Numbered from the stretch's first letter, positions 1-6,900 are shown. The stretch: 13,055 nucleotides of DNA from CAYSVN01 sp964434585 (GCA_964434585.1 CAYSVN010000031.1:1-13055); one strand, 5' to 3'. The notes: a model not told the origin generated them from the letters alone. Program-made: numbers and translations.

Positions 1-260
1 TACGCTCACCACTGCACAACACTTCGTTGCATACTTGTCATCCTGAGCGTAGTCGCCTGAGCGTAGTCGAAGGACAAACATAGTTTGCCATATAGTTAAA
101 CATGTCTTTATCGCGCTCCCGAGAGGGCGTACTAGTAACTTGCAAGGGAATGAACGACCGTCCGCCGAAGAAGGACAGTGAATGACTTGCAATAAGTTAC
201 GTACGACCGAACGTCTAGCGCGAAACTTTTTTGTTACTTTTCTGGTTATAAAAAATTAGA
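1..260. repeat. Structured intergenic repeat, copy 1 (left end cut by window edge)
   Basis: This gene-free stretch aligns along its length with 6635-6884. Shared blocks include TACGCTCACCACTGCACAAC at 1-20, GTCATCCTGAGCGTAGTCG near 37-55, the hairpin loop GCCGAAGAA at 164-172 and CGAAACTTTTTTGTTACTTT at 221-240. A 13-bp tandem duplication of CTGAGCGTAGTCG type occurs at 43-69 in this copy only. Visible helices are TACGCTCA (1-8) with TGAGCGTA (44-51), GTAAC-TTGCAAG (135-146) with CTTGCAA-taa-GTTAC (186-200), CGTAC (128-132) with GTACG (201-205), and GTCC (160-163) with GGAC (173-176). No open frame inside looks coding. The repeat belongs to the intergenic elements, with GTCATCCTGAGC cores, that recur in many bacterial genomes. 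Its function is unknown. Confidence 0.8.
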
Positions 261-293
261 GGTGTTTATTGAGTAGAGGGTAATTTTTTATAA
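246..293. repeat. Perfect 13-bp AT-only inverted repeat (possible terminator)
   Basis: TTATAAAAAATTA (246-258) is the exact reverse complement of TAATTTTTTATAA (281-293), separated by 22 nt. It sits at the right end of repeat copy 1 and 18 nt before the -35 box of the following gene. The stem is A/T only, so it would be a weak terminator. It may insulate the downstream promoter or mark the edge of the repeat. Copy 2 of the repeat has a different hairpin at the equivalent place (6854-6877). Confidence 0.55.
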
Positions 294-310
294 TAATTCA
301 CTTTTCTTTC

Positions 311-345
311 TGGACAAACTATCTTGTATTTGATACAATGATATG
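311..345 (+). promoter_or_regulatory. Sigma70-type promoter of the small membrane protein gene
   Basis: TGGACA (311-316, 5 of 6 to TTGACA) is followed after exactly 17 nt by TACAAT (334-339, 5 of 6 to TATAAT), with an extended TG at 331-332. The expected transcription start is about position 346, which is the A of the second of two tandem ATG codons (343 and 346). The mRNA would therefore be leaderless. No ribosome-binding site is visible. Confidence 0.75.
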
Positions 346-708
346 ATGTCAAAGAAGAAACGAACATTGCAGGCTATTAAAAAAGCAAGCACGCCTAACC
401 TAACGTTGCCGGGAGTACGTAATATTCAAATAGCTGGTATTGCTACTATGTGTGTGTTGGGAGCTTTTGGTTTTGGCATGGCAAGTTCCGATGTCGAAAC
501 CGTAGGCATGCTTGGGGCTACTAGTATGCAAATGCAAGATTCTAAAACAGAATTAACACTCCAGGATGTTATCCGTGGTGCTGAGATTGTAGCGGGTTAC
601 CGTTCTGCAAATATTGTAGATCAACGTAACGACCCTACACGAAGTACGCCTTGGACTATTGAGGACGTTATTACTTCTTTGCAAGATATTGCTGGTAGAG
701 ATCTTTAG
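343..708 (+). CDS. Small single-pass membrane protein, function unknown
   Basis: I do not recognise this 121-residue protein. A lysine/arginine-rich N-terminus (residues 4-15) precedes one hydrophobic segment at about residues 28-48. This fits an inner-membrane anchor with the roughly 70-residue tail outside, or an uncleaved signal sequence. The tail is polar and predicted soluble, with no cysteine pair, repeat or catalytic motif I can name. Two ATG codons stand in tandem at 343 and 346. The -10 box ends 6 nt before the second, so 346 is the likelier start, giving 120 residues. The gene is monocistronic. Its TAG stop overlaps by 4 nt the stop of the convergent anti-sigma gene, and no terminator separates them. 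A good promoter and a sensible hydropathy pattern support a real gene. Confidence 0.7.
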   Translation: MMSKKKRTLQAIKKASTPNLTLPGVRNIQIAGIATMCVLGAFGFGMASSDVETVGMLGATSMQMQDSKTELTLQDVIRGAEIVAGYRSANIVDQRNDPTRSTPWTIEDVITSLQDIAGRDL

Positions 709-2660
709 TTTGAATCTACGTTATCTAATGGTTGTTGAGCATTTCTTTCTAGCACAACTCCTTCTTCAGAAGGTTCTGGTTTTGTAGTTGGCACAAATGT
801 TCGGGCCTCCTCCTCCTTTAAGTCTTCTTGAACCCTGGTTATTTCTGGTCTTATAAGCTTTGTTAGTTCGTAACGCCCCTCTTGAGCTGCAAGATTATAA
901 ATACTAAGTAGTAAACGTTCTTTAAATCGAAGTTGTTGTTTTCTCTCTAATCCTGTACTAGCTTTATTAACATTATAAATAATATCATTTGATCGTGATG
1001 TGCTACTACGTAGAGATGACAAGCTGTTATTTAAAATTTGTTCAGCAAGCGTTAACGTTTTATTGTTTGCCTCTTCTTTTTCTTGTTCTTCTGTTTTTTC
1101 TTCTTCAAAGGTTACTTTTGCAATTTCTTGCATGCTATCAAATAGGGGATTTGGTTTACCTTCATTGTTTTTAATCTTTGCTGCAACACTAGCAATAATG
1201 AGTCTTGTTTCTTGCTCAAATACTAGTGCCTCAATCTCGTCTGCAGACAATTCTTTTTCAGGGTCTACATCTACTATGTCTACATTATTTGGAATTCTAT
1301 CTTTAATGGCTAACCATTGTTTTGTTATAAGCTCAAGGTCATCACTATCTGCTGTTTTTTGTAAAGCTAATAATTCATCAATAAATTTTGTTTTATCAAC
1401 ATCATCAGCACTTATTGAGCCTTGTAGCTCTGCAGAAGTTTCTAGTAATTTCTCTTTTATAGGATAAAGCTGTTCATCATCTGGTAATGTATTTGCTACT
1501 GTATTAACGTTTGCTGCTAATTGATTAGAGGCAATGAGCTCTCCTTCAGGACTATCTAACTGTAGAGACTTTAAACGCTGGCTGTATTCCTCTAGGTAAA
1601 GACGCGCCTTATCTACTTGGTTATCTGCTAGTAGAATACCTGCTTCTATGTAACGATTTTGCGCTTGCTGTGCTTGTTTTAATAGACGTGCTTCTCGGTC
1701 AAACGTCAAAAATTCATCAACCTCTTCTGCTACTCGCTTTAAAAAGTACACATTAGAATCTGGAGAAATACCAACGTTAGCTTGGAAATGTTCTTGTAGC
1801 CTTAGTTTAATGGCGTCTTTATGTACGGCATCGTATGCTAATTGCTGTAGAACATATTCTGTTTTTGTTTCGTTAGGGCTAAGCGTTGAAATAACATTAT
1901 TTTCTAAATTTAATGTTTGATGGTAGGCAAGTGTCGTAATTGTGTTATCGCTAAACACAGTTGCTCTACGGTCGTGGATTGCTACTTGTTGTTGATTAAT
2001 AGCTGCGCTTCCATCATGTATTGCTACAACGTTTTCATTTATTTTTACAGAGAATGGTGCTGTTTCACCAGTTTTAAGAACTGAGCCTTGCACCCAAATG
2101 TCACCATCTAAGTAATCAACTGTTGGTTGGTTAACTGCATTTTTACGAGAGGCGATGTCTAGTACAACAATATCTGCATTGTCTCCACGCAATACTCCTT
2201 CATTTAACCAGCGCACGCTAAAAGTGCCTTCAGAACTTATTTGCGTTGGTCCGGTAAGACGAATCTGGTTACCTTCCTGTAATGTTTTAAAACCACTATC
2301 ACTGTGATAGATAACTTCACCTTTGGTAGCAATCAGTATAACTTCATCATTTGCAGTAGTAATTGGCGCTAAGAATAAGAAAGGGCTAACCTTAACAGCT
2401 GCCGCTACTAATACAAAAGCTGTCGACCATTTGGCAATTTGCCAAGGCATTGATACATGTGGGACATCTTGCAGGCGACTACGTACTTGCTGCCAAATAG
2501 AAGTGGAAACTTCTGGCTTAGGTTTTAAGTACTGTCTTATTTCTGACCATAATGTTTGTTTAGGTGCTATTTCTTGCTGCATGCGACTAAAAACACGCAT
2601 GTTAACCTCTTTGCTAGGAGCAAGGGCATCTTCGAGCCGTTGTTGTAGATTCTTAGTCAT
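705..2660 (-). CDS. Membrane-anchored FecR-like/DUF5667 protein, probable anti-sigma factor
   Basis: This is a 651-residue protein. A cytosolic N-terminal region (1-77) holds short helices rich in Q, R and L. One membrane segment follows at about 78-100. Residues 108-235 resemble a FecR-type domain, with the pattern GDIWVQGS, then PFSVK, then AIHDGSAA. Residues 300-363 read like DUF5667: a D-S-x-x-Y-x-L-K-R start followed by two long helices with LTFDREAR. The rest (370-651) is mostly helical, with an acidic, lysine-rich stretch near 520-545. It is the second gene of an operon, 42 nt downstream of an ECF sigma gene. In that position FecR-type membrane proteins usually bind and regulate the sigma factor, so I infer that the N-terminal 77 residues bind sigma. 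No zinc-finger (ZAS) motif H-x3-C-x2-C is visible. The ATG at 2660 has no Shine-Dalgarno motif. The anti-sigma role is inference; the domain assignment is moderately sure. Confidence 0.75.
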   Translation of the reverse strand: MTKNLQQRLEDALAPSKEVNMRVFSRMQQEIAPKQTLWSEIRQYLKPKPEVSTSIWQQVRSRLQDVPHVSMPWQIAKWSTAFVLVAAAVKVSPFLFLAPITTANDEVILIATKGEVIYHSDSGFKTLQEGNQIRLTGPTQISSEGTFSVRWLNEGVLRGDNADIVVLDIASRKNAVNQPTVDYLDGDIWVQGSVLKTGETAPFSVKINENVVAIHDGSAAINQQQVAIHDRRATVFSDNTITTLAYHQTLNLENNVISTLSPNETKTEYVLQQLAYDAVHKDAIKLRLQEHFQANVGISPDSNVYFLKRVAEEVDEFLTFDREARLLKQAQQAQNRYIEAGILLADNQVDKARLYLEEYSQRLKSLQLDSPEGELIASNQLAANVNTVANTLPDDEQLYPIKEKLLETSAELQGSISADDVDKTKFIDELLALQKTADSDDLELITKQWLAIKDRIPNNVDIVDVDPEKELSADEIEALVFEQETRLIIASVAAKIKNNEGKPNPLFDSMQEIAKVTFEEEKTEEQEKEEANNKTLTLAEQILNNSLSSLRSSTSRSNDIIYNVNKASTGLERKQQLRFKERLLLSIYNLAAQEGRYELTKLIRPEITRVQEDLKEEEARTFVPTTKPEPSEEGVVLERNAQQPLDNVDSN

Positions 2661-2669
2661 AGAGGTGGT

Positions 2670-2687
2670 TACGTACTTTTAAACGTA
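2670..2687 (-). promoter_or_regulatory. Box shared with the sigma-gene promoter (possible autoregulatory site)
   Basis: On the minus strand TACGTTTAAAAG (2687-2676) lies 27 nt before the anti-sigma ATG. The sigma gene has TACGTTTTAAAG (3298-3287) 26 nt before its own ATG, so 11 of 12 bases match. The box here is part of an inverted repeat TACGT/ACGTA (2670-2674 and 2683-2687). It may be a site read by this ECF sigma or bound by a regulator of both genes, but it could be chance in AT-rich DNA. Confidence 0.3.
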
Positions 2688-2702
2688 ATTTTAACTGTTT
2701 TG

Positions 2703-3272
2703 TTACACTTGATCGGCTAATTCTGGCGGTAAATACTCTTTTAGCTTTAATAATGCTCGTGATTTTAATGTTCGCAGTGCACCGTCTTTTATTTTTAATA
2801 CTTGGGCAGCGTCTTCATTGCTAAGGTGTGCGATGTACGTTAAATGTAAAACATCAAAATATCTTTTTGGTAGCCTGCTCATTGCGGCTTGCACTTCGCT
2901 AACAAGATTTTTCCGCTTTATTTCACTATCGGCTAAGTTTAATTCATCTCCATCTTCATGCTGATCAGTTAGCTCTACTAATTGTTCTTGTTTGCGATAG
3001 GTATCAATAACGGTATTACGTGCAATACGATAAACCCAAGCAGAAAATGGTACAGCTTTTTTCTCTTTATACTTATCTATTTTTTGCCAAGCTTTTACAA
3101 ATACATCTGCAGTAACATCCTCAGCTAGCTCATCGTGTACGCGGAATTTTACAAACCGATAGATGCCAGGAAATAGGGCGTCATAAATTTTGCCATAGGC
3201 ATCGCTATCGCCTTGCTGCGCCTTTTTAACAAGTGGCAGTAATGCACTTTGGGAAATTGAACTGTCTGACAT
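2703..3272 (-). CDS. ECF-type RNA polymerase sigma factor (sigma-70 family, RpoE-like)
   Basis: This 189-residue protein has the two-domain ECF layout. Region 2 (about 13-94) contains the core-binding and -10-recognition segment around EDVTADVFVKAWQ (51-63) and SAWVYRIARNTVIDTYRK (77-94). A short acidic linker follows (100-120). Region 4 (about 124-179) has the SRLPKRYFDVLHL start and a helix-turn-helix ending in ALRTLKSRALLKLKEYL. Length and both domains are typical of the family, and there is no sigma-3 domain. It would direct core polymerase to a small regulon. The FecR/DUF5667 membrane protein 42 nt downstream is the likely partner that holds it inactive. The start at 3272 is supported by a perfect TATAAT 6 nt upstream, predicting a leaderless transcript. 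The MBL gene at 3459 is divergent. Confidence 0.93.
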   Translation of the reverse strand: MSDSSISQSALLPLVKKAQQGDSDAYGKIYDALFPGIYRFVKFRVHDELAEDVTADVFVKAWQKIDKYKEKKAVPFSAWVYRIARNTVIDTYRKQEQLVELTDQHEDGDELNLADSEIKRKNLVSEVQAAMSRLPKRYFDVLHLTYIAHLSNEDAAQVLKIKDGALRTLKSRALLKLKEYLPPELADQV

Positions 3273-3298
3273 AAGCTGATTATACTCTTTAAAACGTA
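3273..3298 (-). promoter_or_regulatory. Promoter of the sigma/anti-sigma operon
   Basis: On the minus strand TATAAT (3284-3279) is followed by six bases (3278-3273) and the ATG at 3272. Transcription would start at or next to the A of the start codon. No good TTGACA lies 16-18 nt upstream. Instead TACGTTTTAAAG (3298-3287) directly precedes the -10, and a near-identical box lies before the anti-sigma gene. There is no Shine-Dalgarno sequence. Confidence 0.65.
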
Positions 3299-3333
3299 GA
3301 AAGGGAGGGAATGTTTCACTAGAAGTTTAAGAT

Positions 3334-3398
3334 GTTGCAGAGGTTGAAGACGTTAAAGAGGTTGGATACACTTTTGCAACCTCTGCCACGTCTGCAAC
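3334..3398. repeat. 9-nt-period inverted repeat element A
   Basis: The left arm is four 9-nt units, GTTGCAGAG, GTTGAAGAC, GTTAAAGAG and GTTGGATAC (3334-3369). The right arm (3372-3398), read on the minus strand, is GTTGCAGAC, GTGGCAGAG, GTTGCAAAA. The arms contain a perfect 10-bp inverted repeat, GCAGAGGTTG (3337-3346) and CAACCTCTGC (3377-3386). The element lies between the divergent sigma and MBL genes, where no terminator is needed. Elements B (11177-11285) and C (11990-12095) have the same architecture. Confidence 0.7.
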
Positions 3399-3446
3399 TT
3401 TCTCCATTGCCTTGTTTTGCTTTATCGATGATTATTTTTGTGATAC

Positions 3447-3458
3447 TATCATCTACTT
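3447..3458 (+). promoter_or_regulatory. -10 element of the MBL-fold gene
   Basis: TATCAT (3447-3452, 5 of 6 to TATAAT) is followed by six bases and the ATG at 3459, the same spacing as at five other genes here. An overlapping alternative is TACTAT (3444-3449) with an extended TG at 3441-3442, which would give a 3-nt leader. No clear -35 or Shine-Dalgarno sequence is visible. Confidence 0.55.
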
Positions 3459-4310
3459 ATGATTACTAATCGCCAATTAGGCATATTGTGCATGTTACTG
3501 ATTGGTTTTTTTGTGTTGGTATTGCTGGAATGGCAGAAGTTGCCCAGTGGTACTATGCAGGTGCATGTGCTTGATGTTGGGCAAGGGGACAGCTTGTTTA
3601 TCCAAAGTCCACAAGGATACCAAATAGTAGTAGACGGTGGGCCAGACATGAGCTTGTTAGAGCACTTGGGCATGGTGATGCCCTGGTTTGACCGCTCGAT
3701 TGATTTATTAATTCTTAGCCACTTTGATGCAGACCATATTACTGCACTTCCTGAATTACTTAAAAGATATGAGGTAAAAAAAATTTTAATGACAGGAGCT
3801 GACCATGGTTCTGGCCGTAGTGAGGCGGTTTTACATTATATCTTGGAGCAGAGTATTCCTGTGGTATTCCCCGAGCAAATTGATGCATTGCAATTTTCTG
3901 ATGGTATGGAATTACAGGTATTATGGCCTCATCATTCTATTATTGGACTTGATGTAGATGAGCCAAATCATCATTCTATTGTGGTTCGTTTTACATATGG
4001 AGATGCTTCATTTTTAGCAACAGGGGATATTGATATTGCGGCAGAAATGGAGATTTTAAAGCATGGTGTAGGCGTACAATCTACCATGATGACAGCACCG
4101 CATCATGGTAGCAAAACGAGTTCTAGTACCGGTTTTATTATGGCTGTAGATCCAGAATATGTAGTAGTGTCAGCTGGTTATGAAAATCGATTTGGACACC
4201 CGCATGATGAAGTTGTAACGCGTTATGAAACATTAGGCATTAAAGTACTTCGGACGGATGAAGAAGGAAGCGTGAGCTTTGAATGTGATAGATTGAGCTG
4301 TAAAAGGTAG
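3459..4310 (+). CDS. ComEC/Rec2-like MBL-fold metallohydrolase, membrane-anchored
   Basis: This 283-residue protein has one N-terminal membrane segment (about 7-24) and then a metallo-beta-lactamase fold. Visible family motifs are HVLDVGQGDS (36-45), the metal-binding H-x-D-x-D-H as HFDADH (88-93), an NHHSIVVRF strand (170-178), FLATGDI (185-191) with the bridging aspartate, APHHGS (213-218) and a GHPHDEV turn (246-252). This order matches the C-terminal domain of ComEC/Rec2 competence proteins, but the competence membrane channel is absent, so it is a stand-alone form. By family it is a metal-dependent phosphodiesterase/nuclease acting outside the membrane. A role in trimming incoming DNA is inference. 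All metal ligands appear present. It is transcribed alone, divergent from the sigma gene, and ends 4 nt from the stop of the convergent SLH gene. Confidence 0.9.
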   Translation: MITNRQLGILCMLLIGFFVLVLLEWQKLPSGTMQVHVLDVGQGDSLFIQSPQGYQIVVDGGPDMSLLEHLGMVMPWFDRSIDLLILSHFDADHITALPELLKRYEVKKILMTGADHGSGRSEAVLHYILEQSIPVVFPEQIDALQFSDGMELQVLWPHHSIIGLDVDEPNHHSIVVRFTYGDASFLATGDIDIAAEMEILKHGVGVQSTMMTAPHHGSKTSSSTGFIMAVDPEYVVVSAGYENRFGHPHDEVVTRYETLGIKVLRTDEEGSVSFECDRLSCKR

Positions 4311-4314
4311 CATT

Positions 4315-6276
4315 TTAATTTTTTATGCCGCTATTTAAAAGCAGTTGTTTATAGTCTTTTGTAGTTTTTTGGCTATTGCCAGATAGCATTCTGTATAGCA
4401 TTTCAGCCATTTCACCTCTTGTAATTAATTGATCAGTCTTTTGAATGGTTTCTGGAATGATATTCCTTTCAGCTAGTGCATCTGTGTATGGCAGATACCA
4501 GACCTCACTTTGCTTTGCTGTAATATTAAACATTTTTGTTAGAATCTTACTTGCTTCGGCAAAATTGATATTCGCCTCTGGTCTAAATGTGTTATCGGGA
4601 TACCCCTCTACTAAATTTTGGTCTTTAGCTAGGCAAATGTACCTATTATACCATTTATTCTTTTGAAAATCTTTAAAGCCAGTTGAGTCACAATCTTTAA
4701 CCTCTCGATCGCTTGTTAACGCTAAGGATGTTATTTTTATAAATTCAGCACGATTAATTAAATTATCTGGCTTAAATGTTTCGTCTTCATAGCCATCAAT
4801 CATTCTCATTTCACGAAGAAATTGAGTCGCGGTACGATTGGGATGATTTTGGTCGATATCAGAAAAAGTCTGTTCAAATATAGTTCCTTCGCCTCTATTT
4901 AAGATTGGGTAAATTTTAATAGTATTTATTTTCTCTCTTTGGTAATCATTATTATATACTCCTGATCCTTCATTTTCGAATGAACCTAGTTTGGAGTTTG
5001 AATTAGAATTTGAAGCACTTCGAGTTGTTTTTAAATAGATAGTATTTTCTTTTTTTGCATCTATAATAATTCGATCGTGACTAATATATAGCGTTTCTAA
5101 ATCAGCATTTGTTTGAAGTTGACCTAAGCTTGTGCTTGATTTATTTAACTCTGGATTGGCAAAAAAACATTCACTCTTTCTTACTCCATTGTTATCGGTT
5201 TTTAAAATTGTCAGTATATTGTTTTGTTGAAGATATCGTAATTGACATCTATTGTTTAGATCTGGAAATTCTATATTTTCTGTTTTTTTTATCCATTCTC
5301 CATTTGCCTTATGGGCGTATACATTGAATCGATCTGTGGAAGGTGCAAATACAATAAAACCATGCTCATCTTGCTCGATAAGGCTTACTTTTGGGCCAAA
5401 TAGGATTGCAGGATTTTTGATTTCATATTTTGCATTTTTGCAAGTTGGCGTGTGTAATCCAGATAGTTTATCTACAACAAAATATTGATAAAATGCTCCA
5501 AATTGATTTACTAACCTTATTTCACAGTTTTGGTTAAATTGAATGCTTTCTGTTGAATCTGAGCTATTGGCTTTTATGTATAAGTTATTTGATACCTGTT
5601 TTTTGTTTTCGATGCTTAAACCTATAAAGCTACTTAGCTTTTCTGTGCTATTAATTGCACAGTCCCATTGAATAGTATTATTAGTCTTTGTTGTTTGTAT
5701 GCAATCAATTGCTTCGTCTCTCTTGTTATTATCATGCATTGTTAATAAATTTAAATTTGGCTGAGATGGGCTTTCTGTATTTTTTGTAGCAGTGATTGTA
5801 AAAGAATCTTCTTGTGTAAGCTCGAGCTCTGTTTTTTCATTTTCAAATGAAAGCTTCCATGGTCTAAACTCAGTAATCATACTTTTAGACAAACTACAGC
5901 CACTGAATTTTCCAATACCTTTTAAATCTGAGTTATCAGGGCAAATTTGCATTATAATTTTGTATTCATCAAAACTAAGCTCTTTTATTACATCATAAAA
6001 ATTTTCAAGCTTAATATCTTTGCCACCATTTAGTTTTATTTCTGCTCTATCTATTTTAGTTTCAATATTATTAATTGGTGTCGTTTCTACGGTATAAGTA
6101 ATAAACATTACTTCTTCATTTGGAATCTCCTCACTTAGTGTAAATTTTAAATCATTATCTACAAATTGTAAGTTTGATATTTTTACATCAGAGTAATTAT
6201 AAACATCTGCGTATACTGGCTTAACAGTAAATAGCATTAACAATGTAGTGATTGTGAGGATTAATTTAAATTTCAT
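4315..6276 (-). CDS. Secreted S-layer homology (SLH) domain protein
   Basis: This 653-residue protein starts with a signal peptide: MKFK, then a hydrophobic core at 5-18, then a VYA cleavage site near residue 23. The long N-terminal part (24-465) is beta-rich and polar, has several cysteines and a serine/asparagine patch near residues 420-427, and matches no family I can name. Three SLH domains follow at about 471-520 (FSDID, IDGYEDETFKPD, INRAEF), 533-584 (FKDF, VEGYPDNTFRPE, INFAEA) and 592-632 (WYLPYTDALAERNII, ITRGEMAEMLYRML). SLH domains bind the protein to a cell-wall polymer, so it is likely a surface protein attached by its C-terminus. Start 6276 is backed by an extended -10 six bases upstream. 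The gene looks AT-richer than pnp or rpoB. It is a single-gene unit, convergent with the MBL gene. Confidence 0.88.
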   Translation of the reverse strand: MKFKLILTITTLLMLFTVKPVYADVYNYSDVKISNLQFVDNDLKFTLSEEIPNEEVMFITYTVETTPINNIETKIDRAEIKLNGGKDIKLENFYDVIKELSFDEYKIIMQICPDNSDLKGIGKFSGCSLSKSMITEFRPWKLSFENEKTELELTQEDSFTITATKNTESPSQPNLNLLTMHDNNKRDEAIDCIQTTKTNNTIQWDCAINSTEKLSSFIGLSIENKKQVSNNLYIKANSSDSTESIQFNQNCEIRLVNQFGAFYQYFVVDKLSGLHTPTCKNAKYEIKNPAILFGPKVSLIEQDEHGFIVFAPSTDRFNVYAHKANGEWIKKTENIEFPDLNNRCQLRYLQQNNILTILKTDNNGVRKSECFFANPELNKSSTSLGQLQTNADLETLYISHDRIIIDAKKENTIYLKTTRSASNSNSNSKLGSFENEGSGVYNNDYQREKINTIKIYPILNRGEGTIFEQTFSDIDQNHPNRTATQFLREMRMIDGYEDETFKPDNLINRAEFIKITSLALTSDREVKDCDSTGFKDFQKNKWYNRYICLAKDQNLVEGYPDNTFRPEANINFAEASKILTKMFNITAKQSEVWYLPYTDALAERNIIPETIQKTDQLITRGEMAEMLYRMLSGNSQKTTKDYKQLLLNSGIKN

Positions 6277-6291
6277 AATAACATATTACCA
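6277..6291 (-). promoter_or_regulatory. Extended -10 promoter of the SLH gene
   Basis: On the minus strand TGG-TAATAT (6291-6283) is followed by six bases (6282-6277) and the ATG at 6276. The hexamer matches 4 of 6 and the upstream TG fits an extended -10. The promoter abuts the stop of the cutA fragment (6292-6294). No Shine-Dalgarno sequence is visible, so a leaderless transcript is predicted. Confidence 0.5.
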
Positions 6292-6454
6292 TTAATTCAC
6301 AGAATCTTCTAACCATTCAAAATACTCTTGAGAGCCAGTTGTTATTGGTAGCTGGATAATTTCTGGATTATTGTAACTGTGATGCTTGACGATGAATTTT
6401 CTAATACCTGGTATTTACTTGGGTGATTTTAACTATATGTTCATTTTTGCCGAC
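6292..6454 (-). pseudogene. cutA: Decayed cutA fragment (divalent-cation tolerance protein, C-terminal part)
   Basis: Read on the minus strand up to the TAA at 6294-6292, the frame opening at 6414 encodes 40 residues. They include KFIVKHHSYNNPEIIQ and QEYFEWLEDSV, the CutA C-terminal pattern of H-x-Y-E/N-x-P-E-I followed by Y-x-x-W-(L/I)-E-x-S. An in-frame TAA (6417-6415) closes it upstream. In another frame just upstream (6454-6404) GKNEHIVKITQ resembles the preceding CutA strand, which suggests a frameshift near 6404-6414. Homology then stops at the CCTGCCTGCCGG palindrome at 6454, so the N-terminal half is missing. CutA is normally about 100-110 residues and forms a trimer. This remnant is too short to be functional. 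The SLH promoter sits directly behind its stop. Confidence 0.7.
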
Positions 6455-6473
6455 CTGCCTGCCGGTAGGCTGG
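6454..6473. repeat. CCTGCCGGTAGG-type short palindrome
   Basis: The imperfect palindrome GCCTgCCGGtAGGC (6457-6470) stands inside AT-rich DNA, where the cutA fragment breaks off and where an A-rich block with AACGAACCAAAAAAATC begins (to 6498). Palindromes of this GC-rich kind are frequent between genes in some Patescibacteria genomes, as far as I recall. Together with 6474-6634 it may form the left part of repeat copy 2. The stretch 6500-6610 holds no gene I can support. Confidence 0.45.
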
Positions 6474-6634
6474 TACAAAAAACGAACCAAAAAAATCATG
6501 GCAAATCAAAACTCTCTCGTGTTGTGCTATCTGTTCACGTCAAAGTCTATAAAGCTTACCTCTTTTATTAATCGGACGCCTTTGTTTCGAGCAGTTAAGT
6601 GATCGACTTCTCCGTTCACAGAGCATGGTTCGGC

Positions 6635-6884
6635 TACGCTCACCACTGCACAACACTTCGTTGCATACTTGTCATCCTGAGCGTAGTCGAAGGGCAAACA
6701 TGGTTTGCCATATAGCTAAACGTATTCTTCTCGCACTGTGAATTTTGAGTTGTGTGGTTTCCAAAGGAGTGAGCGGCCATCCGCCGAAGAAGGATAGCGA
6801 ACGACTTGGAATAAACCACCTGCGAAAAATTGTCATGTGCGAAACTTTTTTGTTACTTTTTTGGTTACAAAAAAGTAGGGGAGG
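6635..6884. repeat. Structured intergenic repeat, copy 2
   Basis: This is the second copy of the element at 1-260. Helices are CTACGCTCA (6634-6642) with TGAGCGTAG (6678-6686), GGCAAAC-atg-GTTTGCC (6693-6709), GTGGT-TTCCAA (6754-6764) with TTGGAA-taa-ACCAC (6806-6819), ATCC (6779-6782) with GGAT (6792-6795), and TACTTTTTT-ggttac-AAAAAAGTA (6854-6877). An enclosing pair TTCACAG (6615-6621) with CTGTGAA (6736-6742) lies just outside on the left. The GCCGAAGAA hairpin loop and the 3-nt TAA bulge are identical to copy 1 while paired bases differ. It lies between cutA/SLH and the pnp terminator. No coding capacity and no transposase are visible. Confidence 0.8.
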
Positions 6885-6900
6885 TAAGATATTATTTTAA

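Noticed and set aside
1000..1467. 155-codon plus-strand frame inside the anti-sigma gene
   Set aside because: It is a serine/phenylalanine-rich antisense shadow of a well-supported coding frame.
3334..3398. CRISPR-like array
   Set aside because: The repeated units are contiguous 9-mers with no spacers, arms are inverted, and no cas gene is present.
6386..6571. 61-codon plus-strand frame upstream of repeat copy 2
   Set aside because: It runs antisense to the cutA remnant and through the palindrome and A-rich block, and has no coding character.
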